This document shows positions 50,498 to 59,700 of a stretch of 64,000 nucleotides of DNA, one piece after another. Where the stretch lies: positions 1,798,001 to 1,862,000 of the forward strand of contig NZ_CP108644.1 in NCBI RefSeq assembly GCF_041435495.1. The letters run 5' to 3'. A program made the position numbers and the translations under genes. Under the pieces are notes generated by a model. The model worked only from the letters and a program-made list of their open reading frames with translations, was not told where the DNA came from and ran no database searches. The stretch's first letter is position 1. Every line of letters starts with the position of its first letter. The DNA comes from Streptomyces sp. NBC_01116 (lineage in GTDB: Bacteria; Actinomycetota; Actinomycetes; Streptomycetales; Streptomycetaceae).

Positions 50498-51526
50498 TCA
50501 GCTGTTGACGCTCTTGCTCTCCTCGTCGGACGGACCGGCGGTCTCCGGCTTCCCGTCCTCCTCGGCCTTCGCAGCCTCGGCGGCCGCCATCTTCTTGCTG
50601 GCGATGAGGCTGGTGATCGTGGTGATCACCAGGACACCGCCGATGACGGCGAGGGAGAACGGGATGGACACGACGGGCACGTGCACGCCGCTCTCGTGCA
50701 GGGCGTGCAGCACCAGCTTGACGCCGATGAAGCCGAGGATCACCGACAGGCCGTAGCTGAGGTGGACCAGCTTCTTCAGCAGACCGCCGATGAGGAAGTA
50801 CAGCTGGCGCAGACCCATCAGGGCGAACGCGTTCGCCGTGAAGACGATGTACGGGTCCTGGGTCAGGCCGAAGATCGCCGGGATCGAGTCCACCGCGAAC
50901 AGCACGTCGGTCATACCGATGGCGAGCATGACCACCATCAGCGGGGTCATGACGCGCTTGCCGTTGTTGCGGATGAAGAGCTTGGTGCCGTGGTACTTGT
51001 CGGCGACACCGAAGCGGTGCTCGATCGACTTCAGGAGGCGGTTCTCCTCCCAGTCGTCGTCGTCCTCGTCGGCCCGCGCCTCCTGGATGAGCTTCCAGGC
51101 GGTGTAGATCAGGAACGCGCCGAAGATGTAGAACACCCACGAGAAGTTCGCGATCACGGCGGCGCCGGCGGCGATGAAGATGGCCCGGAGCACCAGGGCG
51201 ATCAGCACACCGATGAGCAGCACGCGCTGCTGGAGCTGCGAGGGCACCGCGAACTTCGCCATGATCAGGACGAAGACGAAGAGGTTGTCGACGCTCAGCG
51301 ACTTCTCGGTGATGAATCCCGCGAAGAACTCGCCGGACGCCTTGCCCTCGCCGAGGATCGCGAGTCCGGCTCCGAAGAGCACGGCCAGCACGATCCAGAC
51401 GATCGTCCAGATTCCGGCTTCCTTGGTCGACACGTCATGGGGCTTGCGCCCGATGAAGAAGTCGACGGCGATCAGGGTCGACAGACCCACGATGGTAAGG
51501 ACCCATACGGTCCATGAAACGTCCAC
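50498..51526 (-). CDS. terC: TerC-family integral membrane protein
   Basis: This 342-residue protein has about nine helices with the family acidic metal-site motifs EKSLSVDNLFVFVLI and AIGMTDVLFAVDSIPAIFG, and a cytosolic DEDDDDWEENRLLK loop. TerC proteins are linked to tellurite resistance and, in better-studied cases (Alx, YkoY, MeeF/MeeY), to manganese export. GTG 51526 has GGAGG upstream. The leader folds as a probable Mn2+ riboswitch, which favours a manganese role here. Confidence 0.93.
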   Translation of the reverse strand: MDVSWTVWVLTIVGLSTLIAVDFFIGRKPHDVSTKEAGIWTIVWIVLAVLFGAGLAILGEGKASGEFFAGFITEKSLSVDNLFVFVLIMAKFAVPSQLQQRVLLIGVLIALVLRAIFIAAGAAVIANFSWVFYIFGAFLIYTAWKLIQEARADEDDDDWEENRLLKSIEHRFGVADKYHGTKLFIRNNGKRVMTPLMVVMLAIGMTDVLFAVDSIPAIFGLTQDPYIVFTANAFALMGLRQLYFLIGGLLKKLVHLSYGLSVILGFIGVKLVLHALHESGVHVPVVSIPFSLAVIGGVLVITTITSLIASKKMAAAEAAKAEEDGKPETAGPSDEESKSVNS

Positions 51527-51690
51527 TGCGCCTCCGGCAGTTCGCTACGGCTACTGATCAGCGTCGTCGCTGCCGGAGGTCTCTTCCACCCTTGCACGCG
51601 ATGACGCGTGCCTGGACCGGCGCCCCGGGACCGATAACGGTCCGTATTGACGGGACGTCGCGTAAGGAGTACTCCCCTCCGTTCCCCGAA
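51527..51690 (-). promoter_or_regulatory. Probable yybP-ykoY manganese riboswitch with ribosome-site sequestering platform
   Basis: The leftward leader contains GGGGAGTAC (around 51679-51671) and CGTCAAT further on. These correspond to the GGGGAGUAG and CGUCAAU conserved in B. subtilis ykoY as I recall it. The P1 helix can form between CGGAGG (51681-51676) and CCTCCG (51579-51574). The same 3' strand (51570-51579) is also perfectly complementary over ten bases to the ribosome site (51531-51540). The two pairings exclude each other, predicting that ligand binding frees the ribosome site. Upstream of about 51690 is an A/T-rich stretch that probably holds the promoter. Confidence 0.7.
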
Positions 51691-51769
51691 CAGTACAGGT
51701 ATCACCAAGTAAAGGTAAAGGAAAGAGTAAAGAAGTCGTCAAAACAGCAGGTCAGACTTGGTCGCTAGG

Positions 51770-53710
51770 TCAGCGGCCGGCGGCCCGACGGGCTGCTGCA
51801 ACCGCCGTGAGCACCTGTTCCAGGACGCGGCTGCCCGGCGGGACCGCCAACGGCTCGTACGTCCAGGCATGCCCGACCCATGGGTCGGCGAGGTGGCTGT
51901 CGGCTACCGGGGTGATCCGCAGCAGCGAACGCCACAGCGGGTCGAGCACCGGCCCGTACGCACGGGCCTCCTCCCGGTCCGCGACCATCAGGAGGTGCAC
52001 CCCGACCGCGGGGCCCTCGTCGGCGAGATAGCGGAGCTGGGTGACGGCCCGGTCGTCGAAGCCGTGCGGGAAGTCGTTGACCACCAGGAGCTGCTCACCG
52101 GTGTCCAGATCGGGCGGGAGCGAATCGGCCGCCCCGGCCCGCACCGCCATCTGCACCAGGTCCACCCGCCGGGTGAGGTGGGCGAGGACCGAGGCCACTC
52201 CCCCGGGCCCGGCGGCGGGCGGTCCGGCGAGGACGCCCGCGTCGACCAGCGGAGCGAGCGGAGCGGCCGCCGCGCCCGCCGGGTCGATGACGTGCACCGA
52301 GAACTCCCCGGGCGGATACACCGCGAGCAGCCGCGCGGCGTGGGCGACCGCGGTCTCCATGGCCAGCCGACGCAGCCGGTCGGTGTCCATCGGCGCGGCC
52401 GCCTCCGACGCCGTCCTTCCGCTGTCCACCCAGATCCCGCGCTCCAGCGGCAGCCGGACGAGCAGCGGGATGCGCAGGTCGGTGCGCTCGGGCAGGTGGA
52501 GGTCGCCGACGCGCAGCGCCATCGGTATCTCCATGGGGACGCGGTGGGCGTGCCAGACGGGGTTGTCCCAGCCGGCGTACGCGGCCGGGAGCGCGGGCTC
52601 GACGACGGCCGCCTCGGCGGCCAGCTGGGCCAGATCGCGGTCGAGGACCTCCCGGGCCCGGGAGGTCAGCTCGTCGCGCTTGGCGCGGGCCCCCTCGCGG
52701 GCGCGGTCCCCCGCACCGCCGATCCGGTTGCGCGGGTCCGACAGCGCCCGGTCGAGCTCCTGGTCCATGCGGGACTCGGCGAAGTCCACGGCGCTGCGGT
52801 AGGCGGCGACCGCGCGGGCCAGATCCTCGAACATGCCCCAGATCTGGTTGTAGAGGCGCTCGTCCATCGACCAGCCGGTGGCGTCCCCCGCGACCGGCTG
52901 CGCGGCCTGTCCGGGCTGGGGCGCGGGCGCGGTGGGCGGGGGCGACGGAGGTGCGGCGTGCTGCCGCCGCGGGTGCGCGTAGTCGATGGGGCCGCCGGCG
53001 GCCGGGGCGGTGTGCGGCTGAGGGGTGGTGGCCGGGTCGGCCAGCGGCTCGGGGGGCTCCGGGGCCGACGGCGTGGGCGGGCGGTGGTCCGCGGAGCCCG
53101 TCGCGTGCCGTACGCGGTCGCCTCCCTGGGTCCGCGGCGGCGGCGCCACCGAGCGGGCCAGGCCCCGGGTGACGGCCTCCTGAATGGATCCGGCCAGTCC
53201 GGTGGCCTCGGCCACGCCTTGGTCGGCGAGCATCTCGGCGAGTCCGCCGGCGTACCCCTGTCCCACGGCGCGGACCTTCCAGGCGTCCTGGCGGCGGTAG
53301 AGCTCCAGGGCGCTGACCGCGGACTCGGCGTCCAGGCCGGTGAGCGTGAAGGTGGCGATCTCGGCGCCGTCGAGCCCGGTGACGGCGACGAAGGGCGCGG
53401 GGACGGCGCCGAAGCGTGCCGGGCCGCCGGCTCCGACGGGGAGCGCGAGCAGGACGGTGACCCGGTGGGCGCCGGCGGGCAGTGCCTCCAGGTCGACGGC
53501 GAGGCGGTGGTCGGCCGCCGCCTGCTGGGAGACCTCGAGGCCGGGGAGCTGGGGCGAGCCGGGGTGGGCGATCCATTCGACGCCGCGCACCGTGCCCCGT
53601 TCGTCGCCGAGGGTGGCCCCGGCCACGACGGGCGTGCCCGCCGATACCCGGATCTCCAGACGGGTCTGGGGCAAGGTGTGGTTCTGCCCCCGGACCAGTT
53701 CGGCCGTCAT
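51770..53710 (-). CDS. TerD-domain protein with large C-terminal domain
   Basis: In this 646-residue protein, residues about 1-180 form a TerD-like Ca2+-binding domain (GLDGAEIATFTLTGLDAESAVSALELYRRQDAWKVRAVGQGYAGGL). Residues about 195-280 are a Pro/Ala-rich linker. A coiled region (FEDLARAVAAYRSAVDFAESRMDQELDRALSD) leads to a C-terminal domain with RIPLLVRLPLERGIWVDSG, VHVIDPAGAAAAPLAPLVDAGVLAG and GEQLLVVNDFPHGFDDRAVTQLRYLADEG. That arrangement recalls FtsK-type ATPase cores, but no P-loop is visible, so it is probably a non-ATPase version. It belongs with terC and terD in a stress (tellurite-type) module. Confidence 0.75.
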   Translation of the reverse strand: MTAELVRGQNHTLPQTRLEIRVSAGTPVVAGATLGDERGTVRGVEWIAHPGSPQLPGLEVSQQAAADHRLAVDLEALPAGAHRVTVLLALPVGAGGPARFGAVPAPFVAVTGLDGAEIATFTLTGLDAESAVSALELYRRQDAWKVRAVGQGYAGGLAEMLADQGVAEATGLAGSIQEAVTRGLARSVAPPPRTQGGDRVRHATGSADHRPPTPSAPEPPEPLADPATTPQPHTAPAAGGPIDYAHPRRQHAAPPSPPPTAPAPQPGQAAQPVAGDATGWSMDERLYNQIWGMFEDLARAVAAYRSAVDFAESRMDQELDRALSDPRNRIGGAGDRAREGARAKRDELTSRAREVLDRDLAQLAAEAAVVEPALPAAYAGWDNPVWHAHRVPMEIPMALRVGDLHLPERTDLRIPLLVRLPLERGIWVDSGRTASEAAAPMDTDRLRRLAMETAVAHAARLLAVYPPGEFSVHVIDPAGAAAAPLAPLVDAGVLAGPPAAGPGGVASVLAHLTRRVDLVQMAVRAGAADSLPPDLDTGEQLLVVNDFPHGFDDRAVTQLRYLADEGPAVGVHLLMVADREEARAYGPVLDPLWRSLLRITPVADSHLADPWVGHAWTYEPLAVPPGSRVLEQVLTAVAAARRAAGR

Positions 53711-53744
53711 TGCCCTGTCCCCCTCGACGATGGCCCGTGCTCTG

Positions 53745-53835
53745 GTGGGCGCGGTGCCGTGCGATGCCGTGCTCTGCGGTGCGATGCGGTGCCGTGCTCT
53801 GTCGTGCGGTGCGGTGCGGTGCGTGACCGTGAACG
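53745..53835. repeat. GTGCGGTGCC-type low-complexity repeat
   Basis: About 90 bases consist of 5-base units GTGCG, GTGCC, ATGCG and CTCTG, iterated with small changes. It lies between terD and the TerD-fusion gene, in a 231-base gap without other visible signals, and could be a slippage-prone spacer. Confidence 0.65.
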
Positions 53836-53941
53836 GGCGTGCCGTGGGCGGCCGTGCCGCGTGTGGGGCAGCTCCCGGCGGCGGGCGCCTCCGGGAGCTG
53901 CCCCTGCCCGGTGCCGACCGTGTGCCGGACCGGTGCGGGTC

Positions 53942-54520
53942 CTACAGGTGCGGGAGGATCGACGGCATCAGGTCCTGGAAGGTGCGGCCGTTGGCCGGGT
54001 TCCCGAGGGCCGTCATCTGCCATCCGCTGCCCGAGCGGTGCACCTTCGCCATGATCTGGGCGGTGTACTGGCCGCCGCCGTCGAGCGTGTACCGGGCGAG
54101 CTCCTGGCCGTTGGTCTCGTCGACGATGCGGCAGAAGGCGTGTCGGACCTCCTGGAACGTCTGCCCGGTGAAGGAGTTCACCGTGAAGACGATCTGGTCG
54201 ATGTGGACCGGCACACGCTGGAGGTCGACGAGGATCGCCTCGTCGTCGCCGCCGGAGCCGGCGCCGCCGACCAGGTTGTCACCGGTGTGCTTGACGGAGC
54301 CGTCATCGCTGACGAGGTGGCGGAAGAACACGACGTCGACCGGCTGCTTCTCGGCGAAGAGCACCGCCGAGGCGTCCAGGTCGACCTCACGGGTGCGCGA
54401 ACCGAACAGGCCACGGCGCGGAGCCGCCTGCCAGCCGAGCCCCATCCGTACCGCGGTCAGGGTCCCCCCGTCGCTCTTCTGCAGGCTGATGGCCTGACCC
54501 TTGGTCATATTGACCGTCAC
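53942..54520 (-). CDS. terD: TerD-family protein
   Basis: This 192-residue TerD domain has the calcium-binding acidic segments VDLDASAVLFAE and HTGDNLVGGAGSGGDDEAILVDL, plus QIVFTVNSFTGQTFQEV. Members are linked to tellurite and phage or oxidative stress resistance; in Streptomyces some influence differentiation. GTG 54520 (MTVNMTKGQAISL) is chosen behind AGGGGA. Confidence 0.9.
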   Translation of the reverse strand: MTVNMTKGQAISLQKSDGGTLTAVRMGLGWQAAPRRGLFGSRTREVDLDASAVLFAEKQPVDVVFFRHLVSDDGSVKHTGDNLVGGAGSGGDDEAILVDLQRVPVHIDQIVFTVNSFTGQTFQEVRHAFCRIVDETNGQELARYTLDGGGQYTAQIMAKVHRSGSGWQMTALGNPANGRTFQDLMPSILPHL

Positions 54521-54674
54521 GCGCTGTCCCCTCTCGGCATTGCCCCGCAGCCATCCGTGTGCGGTTTCACCGCACCCTACGCATTCCACCCCGGGCGGCA
54601 GCAGGCTCGGTCCGCTTTTGTGTCGGTCTTGCAACACACCCGGCACGGCATGCCCGGCGGCACGGAATCCGCGC

Positions 54675-54695
54675 CGGATTCCCCTCCGGAATCCG
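54675..54695 (-). terminator. 8-bp hairpin after uvrB
   Basis: CGGATTCC and GGAATCCG flank a five-base loop, 21 bases past the uvrB stop. A second GGAATCCGCG copy just outside allows an alternative fold. Confidence 0.55.
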
Positions 54696-54715
54696 CGCCC
54701 GTCGGGCCGCCGGAA

Positions 54716-56845
54716 TCAGGCGAGGCCCGCCTCCTTCATCTGGCGCAGCTCCTTCTTCAGTTCACCGACCTCGTCGCGCAGCCTGGCGGCCACCTCGAAC
54801 TGCAGATCCGCGGCGGCGGCCCGCATCCGCTCGGTCATCTCCTCGATGATCCCGGCCAGCTCGGTGGCGGGCCGGTCGCTGAGCACCGCGCCGGGCGAGG
54901 CCGCCTTGCCCTTCGCCCCGCCCTTGGCCGCCTTGGAGCCGAGCGCGGGCACCGGCGCCTTGGCCTCCTTGCCCTGCCGGTAGCCGGTGCCGAGCAGCTG
55001 CTCGGTGTCGACCTCCTCGCGGGCGATGGTCGCGACGATGTCGTTGATCTTCTTGCGCAGCGGCTGCGGGTCGATGCCGCGCTCGGTGTTGTACGCGACC
55101 TGCTTCTCGCGGCGGCGGTTCGTCTCGTCGATCGCCTGCGCCATGGCCGGGGTGATCTTGTCGGCGTACATGTGGACCTGGCCGGAGACGTTACGGGCGG
55201 CGCGGCCGATCGTCTGGATGAGCGAGGTGCCCGAGCGCAGGAAGCCCTGCTTGTCGGCGTCGAGGATGGCCACGAGGGACACCTCGGGGAGGTCGAGGCC
55301 CTCACGCAGGAGGTTGATGCCGACGAGCACGTCGTACTCGCCGGAACGCAGCTCGCGCAGCAGCTCGATGCGGCGCAGGGTGTCGACGTCGCTGTGCAGA
55401 TAGCGGACCTGGATGCCGAGTTCCAGGAAGTAGTCGGTGAGGTCCTCCGACATCTTCTTGGTGAGCGTGGTGACCAGGACCCGCTCGTCGCGCTCGACGC
55501 GCTGGCGGATCTCGTGGACCAGGTCGTCGATCTGGCCCTCGGTGGGCTTGACCACGACCTCGGGGTCGACGAGGCCGGTGGGGCGGATGATCTGCTCGAC
55601 GAACCCGTCGCCGCGCGAGAGCTCGTACTTCCCCGGGGTGGCGGAGAGGTACACCGTCTGGTCGATCCGCTTCAGGAACTCCTCCCACTTCAGCGGCCGG
55701 TTGTCCATCGCGGACGGCAGCCGGAAGCCGTGGTCGACGAGGGTCCGCTTGCGGGAGGCGTCGCCCTCGTACATCGCGCCGATCTGCGGGACCGTGACGT
55801 GGGACTCGTCCAGGACGAGCAGGAAGTCGTCCGGGAAGTAGTCGAGGAGGGTGTTGGGGGCGGTGCCGGGCGCGCGGTCGTCGAAGTGCATCGAGTAGTT
55901 CTCGACGCCGGAGCAGGTGCCGATCTGGCGGAGCATCTCGATGTCGTACGTGGTGCGCATGCGCAGCCGCTGGGCCTCCAGCATCTTGCCCTGCTTCTCC
56001 AGCTCGGCCAGGCGCTGCTCCAGCTCCCGCTCGATGCCGCCGACGGCCTTCTCCATGCGCTCGGGCCCGGCGACATAGTGGCTGGCGGGGAAGACGTGGA
56101 CCGTGGGGTCCTCGCTGATGATCTCGCCGGTCAGCGGATGGAGCGTGGACAGGGCCTCGATCTCGTCGCCGAACATCTCGATCCGGACGGCGAGCTCCTC
56201 GTAGACCGGGAAGATCTCGATGGTGTCGCCCCGGACCCGGAACGTGCCGCGGGTGAACGCCAGGTCGTTGCGGCTGTACTGCATCTCGACGAAGCGGCGC
56301 AGCAGCTGGTCGCGGTCGATCTCCTCGCCGACCTTGAGCTGGACCATGCGGTCCACGTACTCCTGCGGCGTGCCGAGGCCGTAGATGCAGGAGACCGAGG
56401 CGACCACGACGACGTCGCGCCGGGTGAGCAGCGAATTCGTCGCCGAGTGGCGCAGCCGCTCGACCTCCTCGTTGATGGAGGAGTCCTTCTCGATGTAGGT
56501 GTCCGACTGCGGGACGTACGCCTCGGGCTGGTAGTAGTCGTAGTACGAGACGAAATACTCCACCGCGTTGTTCGGGAGGAGCTCACGGAACTCGTTGGCC
56601 AGCTGCGCGGCGAGGGTCTTGTTCGGCGCCATCACCAGGGTGGGGCGCTGCAGCTTCTCGATCATCCACGCGGTGGTCGCGGACTTGCCGGTGCCGGTCG
56701 CGCCGAGCAGGACCACGTCCTTCTCGTCCGCGCGGATGCGCCGCTCCAGCTCGGCGATGGCCGCCGGCTGGTCGCCGCTGGGCTGGTAGGGACTGACGAC
56801 CTCGAAGGGCGCCACCGAACGTTCGATCTTGGAAACGGGCCGCAT
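54716..56845 (-). CDS. uvrB: Excinuclease ABC subunit B
   Basis: This 709-residue helicase-like repair protein has Walker [16 protein letters not shown], the beta-hairpin region [27 protein letters not shown]-type LVLDESHV and motif [11 protein letters not shown]. The C-terminal UVR domain ([20 protein letters not shown]) docks UvrC. The streptomycete insertion ([21 protein letters not shown]) precedes the UVR domain. It starts at ATG 56845. Confidence 0.97.
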   Translation of the reverse strand: MRPVSKIERSVAPFEVVSPYQPSGDQPAAIAELERRIRADEKDVVLLGATGTGKSATTAWMIEKLQRPTLVMAPNKTLAAQLANEFRELLPNNAVEYFVSYYDYYQPEAYVPQSDTYIEKDSSINEEVERLRHSATNSLLTRRDVVVVASVSCIYGLGTPQEYVDRMVQLKVGEEIDRDQLLRRFVEMQYSRNDLAFTRGTFRVRGDTIEIFPVYEELAVRIEMFGDEIEALSTLHPLTGEIISEDPTVHVFPASHYVAGPERMEKAVGGIERELEQRLAELEKQGKMLEAQRLRMRTTYDIEMLRQIGTCSGVENYSMHFDDRAPGTAPNTLLDYFPDDFLLVLDESHVTVPQIGAMYEGDASRKRTLVDHGFRLPSAMDNRPLKWEEFLKRIDQTVYLSATPGKYELSRGDGFVEQIIRPTGLVDPEVVVKPTEGQIDDLVHEIRQRVERDERVLVTTLTKKMSEDLTDYFLELGIQVRYLHSDVDTLRRIELLRELRSGEYDVLVGINLLREGLDLPEVSLVAILDADKQGFLRSGTSLIQTIGRAARNVSGQVHMYADKITPAMAQAIDETNRRREKQVAYNTERGIDPQPLRKKINDIVATIAREEVDTEQLLGTGYRQGKEAKAPVPALGSKAAKGGAKGKAASPGAVLSDRPATELAGIIEEMTERMRAAAADLQFEVAARLRDEVGELKKELRQMKEAGLA

Positions 56846-56884
56846 GCATCCACCGTACGGCCCGCCACTGACAACGGCCCCGGA

Positions 56885-57715
56885 TCAGCGGTACCGGGCC
56901 CCTCCCGCCCCCTCGCGGGCGGTGCTCCGCGGGCGCTGCCCGGCCCGCCGGTGCGGACCGGGTTCACCCGTCACTGCCCCGGGGTCGAACAGGAGCACCA
57001 CGGCGGCGAGCAGCAGGAAGCACGCGGGGCCGGCCAGCATCGGGCCGATCATCTCGGCGGGCCGGTCGCCGGGCAGGACGTCGGACAGGTCGGACGGCAG
57101 GGTGGGCGGCAGGTGCAGGTGCACGTCGAGCGCGGCCATGCCGGTGTAGTGCATCCCGGTGACCGCGACGGCCATCAGGATGCTGGCGCCGAGACCGGAG
57201 AGGGCTCCCCGGAGGCTGACAGCGGCCCACAGGGCGCCCGTGGCGGCGATGCCGGCGATCAGCACCGAGAGGACGACGAGGGGCGTGTCGTAGGCGAACC
57301 GCGCGTCCATGCGCATGCCCGCCATGCCGAGATAGTGCATGGAGGCGATGCCGAGGCCGGTGATGGTGCCTCCCGTGATCAACGCCATGCGGGTCGCGCC
57401 CCGGTACCCGACAATGAAGATGCCGATGCCGACCATCAGCACGGCCACGGCCAGGCCCGCGAAGGTGAGGGGTTTGTCGTAGGAGATCGGAGCCTCCTGG
57501 ACGGTGAAGCCCGTCATCGCGACGAAGTGCATGGTCCACACCCCGGAGCCGATGGACAGCGAACCCAGCGCCAGCCAGCCGGCCCGCCAGGAACGTGAGG
57601 CGTGAAGGGACCGGGTGGTGCAACGGAGTCCGAGGGCGGCTCCCAGGGCGGCCATCAGGAAGGCCGCGACCGGAGTCACCAGGCCGTAGGTGAATCCGTC
57701 GACTGTTCCTTGCAT
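56885..57715 (-). CDS. MHYT-domain integral membrane sensor
   Basis: This 276-residue protein has about seven helices carrying three MHYT-type motifs: MHFVAMTG, MHYLGMAG and MHYTGMAA. The domain is thought to sense oxygen, CO or NO through bound copper. No GGDEF, EAL or kinase output is attached; only a short basic tail (HRRAGQRPRSTAREG) follows. ATG 57715 has GAAGGG upstream. No partner gene is evident. Confidence 0.88.
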   Translation of the reverse strand: MQGTVDGFTYGLVTPVAAFLMAALGAALGLRCTTRSLHASRSWRAGWLALGSLSIGSGVWTMHFVAMTGFTVQEAPISYDKPLTFAGLAVAVLMVGIGIFIVGYRGATRMALITGGTITGLGIASMHYLGMAGMRMDARFAYDTPLVVLSVLIAGIAATGALWAAVSLRGALSGLGASILMAVAVTGMHYTGMAALDVHLHLPPTLPSDLSDVLPGDRPAEMIGPMLAGPACFLLLAAVVLLFDPGAVTGEPGPHRRAGQRPRSTAREGAGGARYR

Positions 57716-57943
57716 GCGCGTACGCCCTTCGAAAAGCCCGGGGTCGAGGAGGGTCCTTAAGGGGCGAGTCCCGGCAGGCAGACAAAGAAAGCACATTTTA
57801 TCGGCACAGCCGTGTGCCCTGCTCCGGCGGTGGCCCCGGGATCGAAGGTTCCGTTCATTTCGCGGCCATCACCGCCCCGCCGGGCGTTGGCGGGCCGCTG
57901 TCACTCTCTGCGTGTCCGCACTCTCCCGACGTGAGGAGTCACC

Positions 57944-58825
57944 GTGTTCGTCCGCACAGCCACCGCCTCCACCACGGCCGCCGCCCTGCTCGGCGCCGGC
58001 GCCCTGCTGCTGCCCGCCGACCGGCCCGAGGCTCCGGAGCGGCAGGGGCAGGACGCCCCGGTCGTCGTGGCACACCGGGGGGCGTCGGGCTACGCGCCGG
58101 AGAACACCCTCGCCGCCGTCGACGCCGCCGACGCGCTCGGCATCTCCTGGGTCGAGAACGACGTCCACCGCACCCGTGACGGCGAGCTCGTCGTGCTCCA
58201 CGACACCGACCTGAAGCGCACGACGGACGTCGAGCAGGTCTTCCCCGACCGGGCGCCGTGGGCGGTCAAGGACTTCACCGCGGCGGAGGTGGCGAAGCTC
58301 GACGCGGGCAGCTGGTTCGGACCGCAGTTCACCGGGGCCCGGGTGCCGACGCTCACCCAGTTCCTGCACCGCATGGAGCGCAACCGGCAGAAGCTGCTCC
58401 TGGAGATCAAGAGCCCGGCGACCTACCCGGGCATCGAGCGGGACATCATCCGGGTCCTGGGCCGGTCGGGGTGGCTGGACCGCTCCCACGTACGGAGCCG
58501 GCTGGTCATCCAGAGCTTCGGCGCCGACAGCGTGAAGAAGGTGCACAGCCTGCGCCCCGACATCACGACGGGCTTCCTGGGCACCCCGGCGGTGGCCGAC
58601 CTGCCCTCGTACGCGGCGTTCACCGATCAGATCAACCCCTCGTACGCGACGATCGGCGCCGACTACGTGGCCGCCGTCCAGCGGCTCAAGGGCCCGCACG
58701 GCAAGCGTCTGCGGGTGAACACGTGGACGGTCAACAAGGCGGCGGACGCGGTGAAGGCCCGTGACTACGGGGTCGACGGCATCATCACCAACTTCCCCGA
58801 CGTGGTGCGCGACGCGACGAGCTGA
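57944..58825 (+). CDS. Secreted glycerophosphodiester phosphodiesterase
   Basis: This 293-residue protein has an N-terminal signal (TAAALLGAGALLLPAD) and then a GDPD TIM barrel with VVAHRGASGYAPENTL, WVENDVHRTRDGELVVLHD and LLEIKSPATYP. These give the His, Arg, Glu, Asp and His catalytic residues. It releases glycerol-3-phosphate from deacylated phospholipids or teichoic acid outside the cell. GTG 57944 has GAGGAG upstream. Confidence 0.92.
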   Translation: MFVRTATASTTAAALLGAGALLLPADRPEAPERQGQDAPVVVAHRGASGYAPENTLAAVDAADALGISWVENDVHRTRDGELVVLHDTDLKRTTDVEQVFPDRAPWAVKDFTAAEVAKLDAGSWFGPQFTGARVPTLTQFLHRMERNRQKLLLEIKSPATYPGIERDIIRVLGRSGWLDRSHVRSRLVIQSFGADSVKKVHSLRPDITTGFLGTPAVADLPSYAAFTDQINPSYATIGADYVAAVQRLKGPHGKRLRVNTWTVNKAADAVKARDYGVDGIITNFPDVVRDATS

Positions 58826-58902
58826 CCCGGCGGAGGGGTGGGCCCCTCGCTCTCCCGCCGACGGGCCCGCCGCTGTCAGTGGCGGGTCGTACGGTGGTCG
58901 GC

Positions 58903-59460
58903 ATGAACAGCTACGGGACCGGTGCCGGGCCGGTCGTCGAGTGGACCGTCGTGGACAGCGACATCGGCCCGCTGCTGCTCGCCGCGACCGGCTCCGGTCT
59001 GGTGAGTGTGTCCTTCCACGCCCGCCCCGCCGTGCGGGACGCGGTCCTCGACCGGTTGCGGACCCGTTTCGGCACGGAGCCGGTGGAGGCGCCCGATTCC
59101 CCGCGACTCGCCGGGCCCGTACGCGCGCTCGCGGAGTATTTCGCCGGCGAGCGGCACGCTTTCGACCTCGATCTGGACTGGTCGCTGACCTCCGGGTTCC
59201 ACCGTGAGGTGCTCCGCGAGCTGGCGTCCGGGGTGCCCTACGGAACGGTCGTCGGGTACGGAGACCTGGCCGCGCGGGTCGGCCGGCCGGAGGGGGCGCA
59301 GGCGGTGGGCGCGGCCATGGGGGCCAACCCGCTGCCGGTGGTGGTGCCGTGTCACCGGGTGGTGGAGAGCGACGGCGGCCTGGGCGGGTTCGGCGGCGGT
59401 CTGGAGACCAAGCGGCAACTGCTGGCGCTGGAGGGGGTTCTGCCGCGGCCGCTGTTCTAG
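58903..59460 (+). CDS. ogt: Methylated-DNA-protein-cysteine methyltransferase
   Basis: This 185-residue O6-alkylguanine repair protein has the acceptor cysteine in NPLPVVVPCHRVVESDG and DNA-binding helix YGDLAARVGRPEGAQAVGAAMG. It is a suicide enzyme that removes O6-alkyl groups. ATG 58903 is preferred over GTG 58879. It lies alone downstream of the phosphodiesterase. Confidence 0.93.
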   Translation: MNSYGTGAGPVVEWTVVDSDIGPLLLAATGSGLVSVSFHARPAVRDAVLDRLRTRFGTEPVEAPDSPRLAGPVRALAEYFAGERHAFDLDLDWSLTSGFHREVLRELASGVPYGTVVGYGDLAARVGRPEGAQAVGAAMGANPLPVVVPCHRVVESDGGLGGFGGGLETKRQLLALEGVLPRPLF

Positions 59461-59604
59461 GGATCGTGTGCCAGGACGCTCGTGGCGAGAGGTCTGTTCC
59501 AGGGCCCTCGTCCAGGGGTCTTGTTCCAGCGGTCTTGGTCCAGTGCGCTCGTTCGGATCACGACGGGCTCGCAGGGTTCACCGGTCCGGACGAAAGCTCC
59601 TGGA

Positions 59605-59638
59605 CTCTCCGGTCGATCAGCGCTCTCCGGTCGATCAG
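59605..59638. repeat. 16-bp direct repeat, two copies
   Basis: CTCTCCGGTCGATCAG occurs at 59605-59620 and 59623-59638, so the period is 18 bases. Upstream, from about 59490, degenerate GTCTTGTTCCAG-like units recur. The 240-base gap between ogt and the MFS gene holds no other visible feature. Confidence 0.7.
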
Positions 59639-59700
59639 TGTCAGGAGTCATTCACCCGTCCGGGTGCACGGCGGCGGCCGAGCGGTGACACACTGCGCCG

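Noticed and set aside
51758..57598. 1946-codon open frame on the + strand
   Set aside because: It is antisense to terD, uvrB and neighbours, has no domain content, and results from GC-rich codon bias that suppresses stops in the shadow frame.
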